Of a DNA stretch of 45,288 nucleotides, positions 27,258 through 34,456 are shown piece by piece (positions within the stretch are counted from its first letter, which is position 1; each line of letters begins with the position of its first letter). The stretch is from NCBI RefSeq assembly GCF_001618145.1, contig NZ_LQNF01000033.1, positions 1-45,288 on the forward strand, given 5' to 3'. The notes beneath the pieces were generated by a model. That model did no database searches. It was not told the origin of the DNA and saw only the letters and a program-made list of their open reading frames with translations. Source of the DNA: Oceanobacillus damuensis. GTDB lineage: Bacteria > Bacillota > Bacilli > Bacillales > Amphibacillaceae. A program made the translations under genes and the position numbers.

Positions 27258-27292
27258 ATTTGTATTATACAAATCCAAATTAATAAAAACAA
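27258..27292 (-). promoter_or_regulatory. SigA promoter of bdbC with a palindrome over the -10
   Basis: On the minus strand TTGTTT (27287-27292), 17-bp spacer, TATAAT (27264-27269). The -10 lies in the centre of a perfect inverted repeat with 8-base arms, ATTTGTAT and ATACAAAT (27258-27274), about 33 bp from the bdbC start. The palindrome may be an operator. Confidence 0.6.
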
Positions 27293-27572
27293 TAGATTGT
27301 TCTCGAAACAGAAAATTGTTTGACAGATTATTGAATAAGTGGGAACCGCTCGAAGTCCTACCGCTAATGCCGCTGTCATAACAAAATGTCCTGTCCTGTC
27401 CTTGAAAAAGAAATCACTTCTGTCTGTGTACGATATTTCTCATGGAAGATTTTCTATTCTGTTGCAAAATAGTCACTAGTATATCCTGGTATCTTCTGAA
27501 AAAGACTTATCTTGCATATTTGCAGCCAGAAGTTTGAAGCGGAACCTTCCAGAGAAGGCTTTTCCCTTCGCC
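27293..27572. other. Remainder of the bdbC/PAP2 interval
   Basis: 280 bp with no credible ORF. A small stem (CCTT/AAGG around 27547-27560) near the end of the PAP2 gene is too weak to call a terminator. Some GC-richer patches near 27340-27410 may be eroded repeat sequence, but I could not align them to a family. Confidence 0.4.
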
Positions 27573-28214
27573 TCAAGACTGAATCTTAAGTTTTTGGACC
27601 AGCTCATACAACTTTATAAATCCAGCCAAACAGATATACCCGATCAAAAAGCCTGCCACCACATCAGTCAAGTAATGCACGTTGATAACATACCTGCTGA
27701 TGCCGATGAGAAAAATGATAATTGCAAAGAATAGTTGTGTAAGAAAAGTTAACTTTTTCGATTTAATCTTTTTCACTAGAAAGTATGCCAGCAATCCATA
27801 ACAGACCATTGGAATCATTGCATGACCCGAGGGAAAACTATACCCCTCAGCATTCACTGCAACAGAAATACTTGGTCTTTCGCGGTCCACGATATTTTTT
27901 ATAAGTATATTTAATAAATGGGCAGACAATGTCCCACCCGCAAAGAACAGTGCAGACAGCCAGTTTTTGAGAAGTAACCATAATACGAATGCCATCATGA
28001 TTACGAATGGAAAAAGAAATTGTCTGGACCCAAGCTCGGTTATTAGACGGAAAACTTGATAGGCAGCGGAATCATCCAACTTCTCAACCAGTTCTCTTGT
28101 CCATTGATCGACATACGGAACATATCCGTTCATAACCTGTATGGTCCACACCGCTACTACTATGAAAACTACAGGAAATAATAATATAATAATAGATTGT
28201 CTTTTATTTTTCAT
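27573..28214 (-). CDS. PAP2-family lipid phosphatase
   Basis: A 213-residue membrane phosphatase with six predicted spans and the complete three-part acid-phosphatase motif: KNIVDRERP, then FPSGH, then SRYVINVHYLTD. It probably removes phosphate from undecaprenyl pyrophosphate, phosphatidylglycerophosphate or phosphatidate; the sequence does not decide. The start ATG at 28214 lies 9 nt after AGGAGG. The longer frame starts upstream of that site. It diverges from the ferritin-like gene. Confidence 0.88.
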   Translation of the reverse strand: MKNKRQSIIILLFPVVFIVVAVWTIQVMNGYVPYVDQWTRELVEKLDDSAAYQVFRLITELGSRQFLFPFVIMMAFVLWLLLKNWLSALFFAGGTLSAHLLNILIKNIVDRERPSISVAVNAEGYSFPSGHAMIPMVCYGLLAYFLVKKIKSKKLTFLTQLFFAIIIFLIGISRYVINVHYLTDVVAGFLIGYICLAGFIKLYELVQKLKIQS

Positions 28215-28253
28215 AGCCTTAATCCTCCTGGCCCATATCATACCTTAAAAGAT

Positions 28254-28278
28254 GTTTTAAAAAAACTCAACAGGGTAT
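28254..28278 (+). promoter_or_regulatory. SigB-like promoter of the ferritin-like gene
   Basis: GTTTTA at 28254-28259 (or TTTTAA one base on) and a perfect GGGTAT at 28273-28278, spacer 12-13 bp, about 43 bp before the ATG. It fits SigB control, as known for ferritin-like Dps genes in Bacillus. Confidence 0.6.
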
Positions 28279-28320
28279 TCTCATACTATACAAAACTTTT
28301 TAAAGGCAGGGGTAATCGCA

Positions 28321-28755
28321 ATGGACAAAGAACTACAACATCTAATCGATGGTTTAAATGAAGACTTATCAAATGAATATGGCGCTGCAATTCAATATAC
28401 CTACAGCGCATCTGTTGTTTCCGGGCTATATCGTTCAGCTTTGAAGCCTTTTTTTGAAGCAGAAATTACAGATGAACTTGGCCATGCATTATATTTATCT
28501 GAGAAGATAAAATCTCTTGGTGGTACACCAACAACAGAAGCAGCAGCAGTTCCACAACCTACAGATGTAAAGGAACTATTGGAAGCAACGCTCCAAGCTG
28601 AGACTGCTACAATTGAGCGGTATGAGGAGCGTAAGGAGCAGGCTGAAAAGCTTGGGCTTACCGAACTGGTTGTAAAACTCGAGGATTTAATCTCTGATGA
28701 GACACATCATAAAGAAGAAATCGATCGTTTACTTGCTGATCCGCGACTTTCTTAA
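28321..28755 (+). CDS. Ferritin-like (bacterioferritin-type) di-iron protein
   Basis: A 144-residue four-helix protein. The ferroxidase ligands fall at positions almost identical to those of bacterioferritin: E19, E52 with H55 (ExxH), E94, and E127 with H130 (ExxH). The residue after E52 is Leu, not the Met that binds heme in bacterioferritin, so it should be heme-free. A likely role is iron storage or detoxification under stress. The ATG follows GGCAGGGGT. A SigB-like promoter precedes it and a strong hairpin follows. Confidence 0.85.
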   Translation: MDKELQHLIDGLNEDLSNEYGAAIQYTYSASVVSGLYRSALKPFFEAEITDELGHALYLSEKIKSLGGTPTTEAAAVPQPTDVKELLEATLQAETATIERYEERKEQAEKLGLTELVVKLEDLISDETHHKEEIDRLLADPRLS

Positions 28756-28778
28756 TATATTGTACCTCCCATTAAATG

Positions 28779-28807
28779 GATGGCTGATATTTCAGCCATC
28801 TTTTTTT
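28779..28807 (+). terminator. Terminator of the ferritin-like gene
   Basis: A 9-bp perfect stem GATGGCTGA / TCAGCCATC (28779-28787 with 28792-28800), followed by seven T. Confidence 0.9.
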
Positions 28808-28828
28808 GGTAAAATATGAAAGAAATTT

Positions 28829-28980
28829 TTGGCAGTAATTAACCCTTACACATAAACAGCCGCGTCCAGCTCTGGTTCCTAGAAACTCCCGTCATAAGCA
28901 ATGGACATTCCAAGCGCGAAAACCATGCGCTTTCCAGTCCCTTGCTAGCGTTGAGTTTCTGAACAGTCACCTCCGCTTTT
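28829..28980 (+). repeat. Rep-3 intergenic repeat, copy c
   Basis: The first about 65 bp (TTGGCAG at 28829, CTTACACATAAAC, CGTCCAGCTC) match copy d at 36757 with only scattered differences. The rest contains CCTAGAAACT (compare TTAGAAACT in copy a) and a GC-rich core ending CTCCGCTTTTGTTC. No ORF. It fills the interval between the ferritin-like gene and yhaA. Confidence 0.8.
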
Positions 28981-29264
28981 GTTCGTATGCATTAAGAAAA
29001 ATCCCATTTTTTGATTATCTATAAAAACCGCATTACTAAAACGGCTTTTTGTTTACAGTCATATTTATAAGTATAACCGGAATAAAATCCATTCTAAGAG
29101 GTGAATAATTTAAAAATGACAAAATAATGATATACTATATATACAATGCTGACTTAACAGGTTCATTGCAATGCATTGCATTGCATTAATATGGGAAAAG
29201 GTTGCTTGTCAACAGAAAGCAATGCTTTTACAGGAGTTAAAAATTTAAAAAGGTGGGAACTATT
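28981..29264. other. 5' region of yhaA
   Basis: AT-rich. Includes a stacked run of ATTGC/ATGC units at about 29164-29187 just before the coding region, and possible -10 sequences around 29135-29152 without a clear -35. No ORF with a ribosome site, and no riboswitch that I recognise. Confidence 0.4.
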
Positions 29265-30440
29265 TTGTTGGAGAACATACATAAATCAATCGATCAACTA
29301 TATCCGGAAATGGTGGAAATCCGCAGATATCTGCATCAATATCCGGAGTTATCTTTTCAGGAAACAAAGACAGCTAAGTACATCGCAGATTATTACGAAA
29401 AGCTGCAAATTCCATACGAAACGAATGTGGGCGGAAATGGCGTGATTGCAACTCTGAAAGGTGGAAAGCCCGGTAAGACAATTGCACTGAGAGCAGACTT
29501 TGACGCACTTCCAATTCAAGATGAAAAGGATGTACCGTACAAATCAACAGTTCCTGGCGTTATGCATGCTTGCGGTCATGATGGCCACACAGCTACATTA
29601 TTAACGTTGGCAAAAGTAATGAAGCAGTATGAGAATGAATTGGAAGGAACGATTGTTTTCCTTCACCAGCATGCCGAAGAATATGCCCCAGGCGGCGCAA
29701 AACCAATTGTGGAATCAGGCGCACTCGCAAACGTAGATGCAGTATTTGGTACACATTTATGGGCTACCTTGCCAGTCGGTGTATTGCAAACAGCCAAATC
29801 TGCTTTTATGGCAGGTGCAGACCGTTTTGAGATTACCATCAAAGGACAAGGTGGACATGGCGCATATCCACATGAAACAAAGGATGCCATCGTTCTTGGT
29901 GCTGAATTAGTCTCACAACTGCAGCAAATTGTCAGCAGGAGACTGGATCCAATAGAAACTGCTGTCATAACAACGGGTGTATTCCAAGCAGGCAATGCTT
30001 TTAATGTGATTGCAGACCAGGCAAAATTAATCGGAACAGTTAGGTACTTTAACCTGGATATCCAGAAAATAATCATTGATGAAATGGAAAAGATCATTAA
30101 AGGAATATGTATTTCCAATGATGCCGACTACAAATTTGATTATATAAAAGGGTACCCTCCGTTAATCAATCATTCTGAGGAAGCTCAAATTGTACTTGAT
30201 GCCAGTAAAGATATTACCGAAATCCATACTGCAGAAGAAACTGCACCTCAAATGGGCGGTGAGGATTTTGCATACTATACAATGGAGAAGCCGGGTGCTT
30301 ATTTCTTTACAGGCGCAAATAAAGATGGGAATCCGTATCCTCATCACCACCCGAAATTCGATATCGATGAAAAGGCACTGCCTATTGCTGCAAAAGCATT
30401 GATTGGAGCCTACTTTCATTATCAGCGTTCAGGCAAATAA
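29265..30440 (+). CDS. yhaA: M20 family amidohydrolase YhaA
   Basis: A two-metal aminoacylase/carboxypeptidase-type hydrolase of N-acyl amino acids or related amides. The roughly 391-residue protein has the metal motif MHACGHDGHTA, the catalytic Glu in HQHAEEYAPGG, the dimerisation domain (about 180-290) and the late His in PHHHPKFDIDE. The start is inferred as TTG 29265 (MLENIHKS), 8 nt after AAAGGTGG. The GTG at 29253 lies inside that Shine-Dalgarno. It is followed by Rep-4 copy b and then the convergent ecsB, the same neighbour order as in B. subtilis. Confidence 0.9.
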   Translation: MLENIHKSIDQLYPEMVEIRRYLHQYPELSFQETKTAKYIADYYEKLQIPYETNVGGNGVIATLKGGKPGKTIALRADFDALPIQDEKDVPYKSTVPGVMHACGHDGHTATLLTLAKVMKQYENELEGTIVFLHQHAEEYAPGGAKPIVESGALANVDAVFGTHLWATLPVGVLQTAKSAFMAGADRFEITIKGQGGHGAYPHETKDAIVLGAELVSQLQQIVSRRLDPIETAVITTGVFQAGNAFNVIADQAKLIGTVRYFNLDIQKIIIDEMEKIIKGICISNDADYKFDYIKGYPPLINHSEEAQIVLDASKDITEIHTAEETAPQMGGEDFAYYTMEKPGAYFFTGANKDGNPYPHHHPKFDIDEKALPIAAKALIGAYFHYQRSGK

Positions 30441-30595
30441 AATGAGCTGGAACAAAAAAGTGGTTTAGTTATAGAAAAATCCGAACGATGATTCAGAATT
30501 CGAATCAGTTCGGATTTTTTCTTTCTTAAAGCTTGCTTATCTTGAAATCATTTATTTTTAAAAATGGTACCTTTTACTGAAGCCCTGCCACATTA
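30440..30595 (+). repeat. Rep-4 terminator-bearing repeat, copy b
   Basis: An inverted copy of 26122-26300. The hairpin arms AAAAATCCGAAC (30475-30486) and GTTCGGATTTTT (30508-30519) are kept, while the loop is 14 bases shorter and different. Flanks GTGGTTTAGTTATAG and GCTTGCTTATCT match. It lies exactly between convergent yhaA and ecsB and probably terminates both. Confidence 0.85.
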
Positions 30596-30596
30596 C

Positions 30597-31811
30597 TCAT
30601 TTTAATCTTGGCTTTATATATCCATTCACAAATACGATCGTAAACACTGCTCCTCCAGCTATTGCAATAATAAACCCTAAATACTCCCCTGCCAGCAAGA
30701 AAATAAGTGAAAATAGGATAGTCTGGAGAAAACTGAGCTGATGGATAATTTTTATTACAGCCTTTTTTCTGTGTTTTATATCAACAGGATACAGATCCAG
30801 CCAGACATTTGTCCGATGATGCTGATAAAGTGCCATCATCTGGAATGTGCTCAAGTACAGGAACAGCATTGCGAATAATAGCCTCATCCACAAATTCGGA
30901 ATGAAATAAATGAACAAGCCTCCAAGTACAATCAGGCGAAGATACATTCCGAGATAGTCGCCACTCCTGATAAAGGAAATCCGCAATAAGTAATCATACG
31001 TGTTTTTCTTATCCAAAATAATGCCTTTGCTTGCCAGTTCAACTAACCATTGACGTTTTTTAACACGGTTTTTCAAATGCGGCACGTCCGCAAACATATT
31101 GGCCAGACGGTAAAATGCCTGCATCCGATTCTGATCCTTCTCGACGAGCAAGTCCCACACGAGACCTGACTGCCTATTGGAAAAGTAGTAGTCATACAGG
31201 AAAACAGCGAAGAAAATGACCGATGTTATTCCCGCAAAGAGCATTTCACCTTCTATAATAAAATAAAATATAACGATATTTAATACTGTCCTGATAAGGA
31301 GATCCATATTTCGTATTCCTGGTTCCCTCACTTTGAGCATCCACCAGTTTGCCAATAGATTCGCGAGCTTAAAAATAAGCACCACCAGCAGTGTGAGCAT
31401 ATACACATTGCCACCTCTGTCCGGATAGGATGCAAAATACAGAGGGCCGAAAGCCGCTGCAAAAAGCAAGATTAAATACAGCTGAATTACAAAACTGTAT
31501 ATGATTGCATTGCGAAAATAAGCTCGCATTTTACTTTCAGCAACAATAATAAAAACAAGATCAGGTTCCCTCAATAATGTTCGAACAGGACTGTAGCTCA
31601 CAAGCAATCCAAATGTCACGCCAATGATCAGTGCGGTCGGAAAATTCTCAGGAAGCTCTGTCAGCCATTGCTGATAATAATATGCTGAAGCAGATATGAA
31701 GAACAAGATTGCAAATGCCATATGACCATTGAAAATATATTTTAAATAGCGGCTTGTCTCCTTAATATGAGACGAAAACCGCTTTTTATAAAATTCATGC
31801 GAATCAAACAT
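30597..31811 (-). CDS. ecsB: ABC transporter permease EcsB
   Basis: The membrane subunit of EcsAB, which in B. subtilis affects protein secretion, intramembrane proteolysis by RasP, competence and sporulation. The 404-residue protein has about ten hydrophobic segments and the EcsB-type N-terminus (FYKKRFSSHIKETSRYLKYI). The start ATG overlaps the ecsA stop by 8 nt (ATGTTTGA), so translation is coupled. No ecsC follows; the next gene on this side is yhaA. Confidence 0.95.
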   Translation of the reverse strand: MFDSHEFYKKRFSSHIKETSRYLKYIFNGHMAFAILFFISASAYYYQQWLTELPENFPTALIIGVTFGLLVSYSPVRTLLREPDLVFIIVAESKMRAYFRNAIIYSFVIQLYLILLFAAAFGPLYFASYPDRGGNVYMLTLLVVLIFKLANLLANWWMLKVREPGIRNMDLLIRTVLNIVIFYFIIEGEMLFAGITSVIFFAVFLYDYYFSNRQSGLVWDLLVEKDQNRMQAFYRLANMFADVPHLKNRVKKRQWLVELASKGIILDKKNTYDYLLRISFIRSGDYLGMYLRLIVLGGLFIYFIPNLWMRLLFAMLFLYLSTFQMMALYQHHRTNVWLDLYPVDIKHRKKAVIKIIHQLSFLQTILFSLIFLLAGEYLGFIIAIAGGAVFTIVFVNGYIKPRLK

Positions 31812-32550
31812 GACTATCTTCTTCCTTTGTTAACTGAACATAAAGATCGTCCAATGTCGACCCGGGCATTTGAAAGCTCTCACGCAATTCCTCGAGCGTG
31901 CCTATCGCTCTGACCTTCCCATCATGCAAAATGACAAAACGATCGCAATAACGCTCAGCAGTTGCAAGAATATGGGTGGACATCAGTATACCCGACCCAT
32001 TTCTCTTCATTTCTTCCATCCATTGAAGATAGGACTGAATCCCTAATGGGTCCAAGCCCACAAACGGCTCGTCAACAATATACAATGGCGGTTCAATTAA
32101 AAATGCGCACATAATCATTACCTTCTGGCGCATTCCTTTTGAAAAATGAACCGGAAACCAGTTCAGCTTTTTTTCAAGGCGAAACTCTTTTAACAACGGT
32201 GGCAGCCGTTTTTCAAAAGTCTCCTCAGACAGGCCGTATGCCATTGCGGTTAAACGAAGATGTTCGTAAAGTGTCAATTCATCATAAAGAATTGGCATTT
32301 CTGGAATATATGCCATTTGATTACGATATGTTTCCGAGTTATCTTTAAACGACTTGCCATTCACCAGCACATTGCCTTTTTTAGGGTGCATTAACCCAAT
32401 GATATGTTTTATCGTAGTACTTTTCCCTGCACCATTAAGACCAATCAGGCCTACAATTTCCTTCGGGTTAACATCAAAGGAAATTCCATGCAGTACATTT
32501 TTATGTGTATACCCGCCATGCAGGTTGTCAATATGCAATAATGATTCCAC
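31804..32550 (-). CDS. ecsA: ABC transporter ATPase EcsA
   Basis: The ATPase of the EcsAB transporter. The 248-residue protein has Walker A GLNGAGKST (37-45), the signature FSKGMRQK (136-143) and Walker B LYIVDEPFVGLD (about 156-167), then the His switch STHI. The start is GTG 32550, 7 nt after AGAGGAGG. The promoter at 32578-32606 is well formed. The space further upstream is occupied by the 21-bp tandem array. Confidence 0.97.
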   Translation of the reverse strand: MESLLHIDNLHGGYTHKNVLHGISFDVNPKEIVGLIGLNGAGKSTTIKHIIGLMHPKKGNVLVNGKSFKDNSETYRNQMAYIPEMPILYDELTLYEHLRLTAMAYGLSEETFEKRLPPLLKEFRLEKKLNWFPVHFSKGMRQKVMIMCAFLIEPPLYIVDEPFVGLDPLGIQSYLQWMEEMKRNGSGILMSTHILATAERYCDRFVILHDGKVRAIGTLEELRESFQMPGSTLDDLYVQLTKEEDSHV

Positions 32551-32577
32551 ACGAGCCCCTCCTCTTTACTACCTTTG

Positions 32578-32606
32578 ATTTTATCATTAGTTAAATGTAT
32601 TGCCAA
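32578..32606 (-). promoter_or_regulatory. SigA promoter of ecsAB
   Basis: On the minus strand TTGGCA (32601-32606), 17-bp spacer, TAAAAT (32578-32583), about 28 bp before the GTG start. The phased 21-bp array starts about 24 bp upstream of the -35. Confidence 0.7.
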
Positions 32607-32629
32607 AGTGAAACCTACTTAGATATAAA

Positions 32630-32795
32630 GAAACTGGCTTACAGTTTGTAAACTCGGCAATTTTTGTCTCTGTGATCGCTTTTGGTTTTTGAACAATGGC
32701 GAAAAAAATTTGAACTTCAGGTGAAAATTTGTGAACGATGGCTTATTCTTGGTGAACATCGGCAATTTCCAATTGAACTATGGCATTTTAAAATT
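32630..32795 (+). repeat. Degenerate 21-bp tandem array, about 8 units
   Basis: Seven units start at exactly 21-bp steps: 32649, 32670, 32691, 32712, 32733, 32754 and 32775. A partial 19-bp unit precedes them at 32630. The core is GAAC-(two or three variable)-GGC followed by an AT-rich half: GAACAATGGC, GAACTTCAGG, GAACGATGGC, GAACATCGGC, GAACTATGGC in units 4 to 8. Units 2 and 3 are weaker. The period equals two helical turns. It lies upstream of the ecsAB promoter and shows no ORF with a ribosome site. Confidence 0.8.
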
Positions 32796-32891
32796 TTTTT
32801 CTGATAATTGATGTATACGATGCACATTTCAGCACAAAATAGTTATGAAGAAACGTGGGTGTCTCACCGCAACAAATCTTGTCAGACGTAA

Positions 32892-33010
32892 ATGAGGTGT
32901 CAGTGATCGAGTATCTACTTTAGTTTCGTGTAAATCACACAAATGAGGTGTTAGTGTTCGATAATTGCTCTGAATTTCGCAGTATACAGGATGGGGTGTT
33001 AGTGTTGGGA
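32892..33010. repeat. Tandem repeat of 48-51 bp, three units
   Basis: Units begin at 32892, 32943 and 32991 with ATGAGGTGTCAGTGATCGA, ATGAGGTGTTAGTGTTCGA and ATGGGGTGTTAGTGTTGGG. The tails of units 1 and 2 also align (TTTCG...CA). A related GGGTGTCTCACCG lies just before at about 32857. The unit lengths are multiples of three, which creates a spurious minus-strand ORF with repeated LTPH motifs. Confidence 0.75.
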
Positions 33011-33077
33011 TACTAATGAAAGAAAACCTTTTTACCAAAGTCCACTTCGGGTGAAATGGATAATTGGTATAATGGTT

Positions 33078-33117
33078 TTGTAAATTGTGCAAGGTGTGAA
33101 CCACACATGATTTACAA
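33078..33117. other. Nested inverted repeat
   Basis: TTGTAAAT (33078-33085) with ATTTACAA (33110-33117) encloses GTGTG-AAC-CACAC (33094-33106). It could form a cruciform or RNA hairpin. There is no T run and no adjacent gene, so its role is unknown. Confidence 0.45.
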
Positions 33118-33171
33118 GCTGATTTAACTATTCCCATGCATTAGGTGAAGACATCCTCTTTCTTCTTAAGG

Positions 33172-33210
33172 CAGGCAGATCCGTGTAAAAAGCGGATCTC
33201 GCCTGTTTCC
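33172..33210 (+). terminator. Orphan terminator-like hairpin in the ecsA-hit interval
   Basis: CAGGCAGATCCG (33172-33183) pairs with CGGATCTCGCCTG (33193-33205) apart from one bulge, followed by an impure T run. No gene ends here; it may be the remnant of a lost gene or close a transcript from the repeat arrays. Confidence 0.45.
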
Positions 33211-33300
33211 TTATTTTATGCTTTCTTTTTAAGTCTATTGCTTGATAATTCTGCAGTTGATATAAAATGCGAAGTAAATTAAGTTTATTCTTGGAGATAA

Positions 33301-33441
33301 GTGCTTTTGCTGCCATCCGGGATCGCTCTGGGCGGATGCGCATCCTTAGAGCACGGCCTCACCCCCGAAGAGAAAACCACTCTTCAGGTCTTCGGACACG
33401 TGCTGTTCCCGCTGGAGTCACCGCCCGCCGCTCCCCCGGAT
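33301..33441. repeat. Rep-2 palindromic repeat, copy 1
   Basis: A GC-rich element of about 127 bp (33315-33441) in an AT-rich interval, bounded by imperfect inverted ends, ATCCGGG-ATCGCTCTGGGCGG on the left and the complement of ATCCGGGGGAGCGGCGGGCGG on the right. A GGATGCGCATCC palindrome lies near the left end. Homology with copy 2 (45227 to the window end) starts at GTGCTTTTGCTG. No coding potential is credible. Confidence 0.75.
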
Positions 33442-33506
33442 TGGTGTAGCTGTGTATTGCTAGTTTAGCTATCGCACAGGTTATAATTGGCAGCATGCGC
33501 TAATCA

Positions 33507-33625
33507 GCTCTGGGGAATACACGGAGACTTCTGCGGGAGGAAAGGCATCGGTGAGACAGCGCAGCGCTTTAGCGCAAGTTGGCTCACCAGCCGCCCGCGA
33601 AAAGCGCAGTGTATTCCTCAGAGCG
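33507..33625 (+). repeat. Rep-1 palindromic repeat, intact copy C (119 bp)
   Basis: Same architecture as copy B. The terminal inverted repeats GCTCTGGGGAATACAC (33507-33522) and GTGTATTCCTCAGAGC (33610-33625) differ by one base. The copies differ in the central loop (GCAGCGCTTTAGCGC here) but keep pairing. The flank GGTAGCCGAAG is shared with copy B. Confidence 0.85.
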
Positions 33626-33870
33626 GTAGCCGAAGCTACTTATCCCGTGTCACCGCTTATATTAATTCCAATTGTAATTAATTAAGTTACTTCATAGTTA
33701 ACACATATTGTCTCAAAAAAAGCTGTCCTAAATGAATAATCACAGTTCCGACCTCCATAAAACATCCTTGTTTTAAAATAATTTATCAGAAAAAAAAGGA
33801 AGTGCTTTACTTTTATTGACGAACCTTTATACAATGACAATAAGAAGAATATTGAAGGAGAGTTGATTTC
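33626..33870 (+). other. 5' region of hit
   Basis: AT-rich. TTTACT near 33809 with TATACA/TACAAT near 33831 could be the hit promoter (spacer 16-18 bp). AAGGAGAG precedes the start codon. Nothing else is recognised. Confidence 0.4.
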
Positions 33871-34302
33871 ATGGAGCATGCAGATTGTATTTTTTGTAAG
33901 ATCATTAATAGGGATATCCCTTCAGCAAAAGTTTATGAAGATGATCAGGTATATGCATTTCTTGATATTAGCCAGGTAACAAAAGGTCATACGCTTGTTA
34001 TACCAAAGACACATACAAAAAACATTTTTGAAACACCACCGGAAATAGCAAGAGAATTATTTGCAAGAGTGCCAGTGATTGCCAACGCCATTAAAAAAAC
34101 ATATAAACCACTGGGATTGAATTTGTTAAATAATAATGAAGCTGCAGCGGAACAATCCGTTTTCCATCTTCACATCCATATCCTTCCACGCTATGGAGAG
34201 GGCGATGGCTACTCCCCAAACTGGGCAGTTCATACGGATGACTATACATCAGAAGATTTACAGCATATTGCCAGGGAAATAAATACGGCAATTGAAAAAT
34301 AA
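33871..34302 (+). CDS. hit: HIT family protein (histidine triad nucleotide hydrolase)
   Basis: A 143-residue cytosolic HIT protein of the HinT type that hydrolyses adenosine phosphoramidates or related nucleotides. The triad HLHIH is at 99-103 and the N-terminal zinc Cys pair CIFC at 6-9. The ATG lies after AAGGAGAG. It is divergent from ecsAB as in B. subtilis, but the space between has grown to 1.3 kb. Confidence 0.95.
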   Translation: MEHADCIFCKIINRDIPSAKVYEDDQVYAFLDISQVTKGHTLVIPKTHTKNIFETPPEIARELFARVPVIANAIKKTYKPLGLNLLNNNEAAAEQSVFHLHIHILPRYGEGDGYSPNWAVHTDDYTSEDLQHIAREINTAIEK

Positions 34303-34340
34303 GGAATCCTTTTTACAGTAAAATGAATGGTTTTTATTTC

Positions 34341-34370
34341 TTGACAGTTCTGTTATAATATCTTTAATAT
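34341..34370 (+). promoter_or_regulatory. SigA promoter of trpP
   Basis: TTGACA (34341-34346), 18-bp spacer, TAATAT (34365-34370). This gives a leader of about 60 nt that contains the TRAP-type triplets. Confidence 0.65.
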
Positions 34371-34385
34371 TCCGCAGCTGACAAT

Positions 34386-34456
34386 GAGTGTACAGTTGGG
34401 AATAAAATAGCTTAGAATAGCAGAGGAGAGTTTACAAATGAATACGAGAATTTTAG
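34386..34456 (+). promoter_or_regulatory. TRAP-binding leader of trpP
   Basis: Five (U/G)AG triplets lie in exact 5-nt steps: UAG 34408, UAG 34413, UAG 34418, GAG 34423 and GAG 34428. The last two are part of the Shine-Dalgarno. A GAG (34386) precedes, and GAG (34446) and UAG (34454) follow inside the coding start. This is the arrangement bound by tryptophan-activated TRAP (MtrB), which blocks translation of trpP in B. subtilis. Confidence 0.8.

Noticed and set aside
29663-30118. Antisense ORF of 151 codons over yhaA
   Set aside because: No ribosome site; the sense strand encodes a complete M20 enzyme.
32630-32795. CRISPR-like array
   Set aside because: Units are contiguous and degenerate with no separate spacers, and no cas gene is present.
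32691-32803. Open frame with heptads E-x-W-x-x-x-x across the 21-bp array
   Set aside because: No start codon with a ribosome site, and in-frame stops occur in units 2 and 3. The pattern follows from a 21-bp unit.
32829-33137. Minus-strand ORF of 102 codons with repeated LTPH motifs
   Set aside because: It is the translation of the 48-51-bp tandem repeat. No Shine-Dalgarno precedes its ATG, and the composition is unlike neighbouring proteins.
33128-33343. Minus-strand ORF starting MRIRPERSR, and its twin at 45081-45269
   Set aside because: Both begin in the Rep-2 element (GGATGCGCATCC palindrome) and run into unrelated flanks. They arise from the repeat, not from conserved coding.
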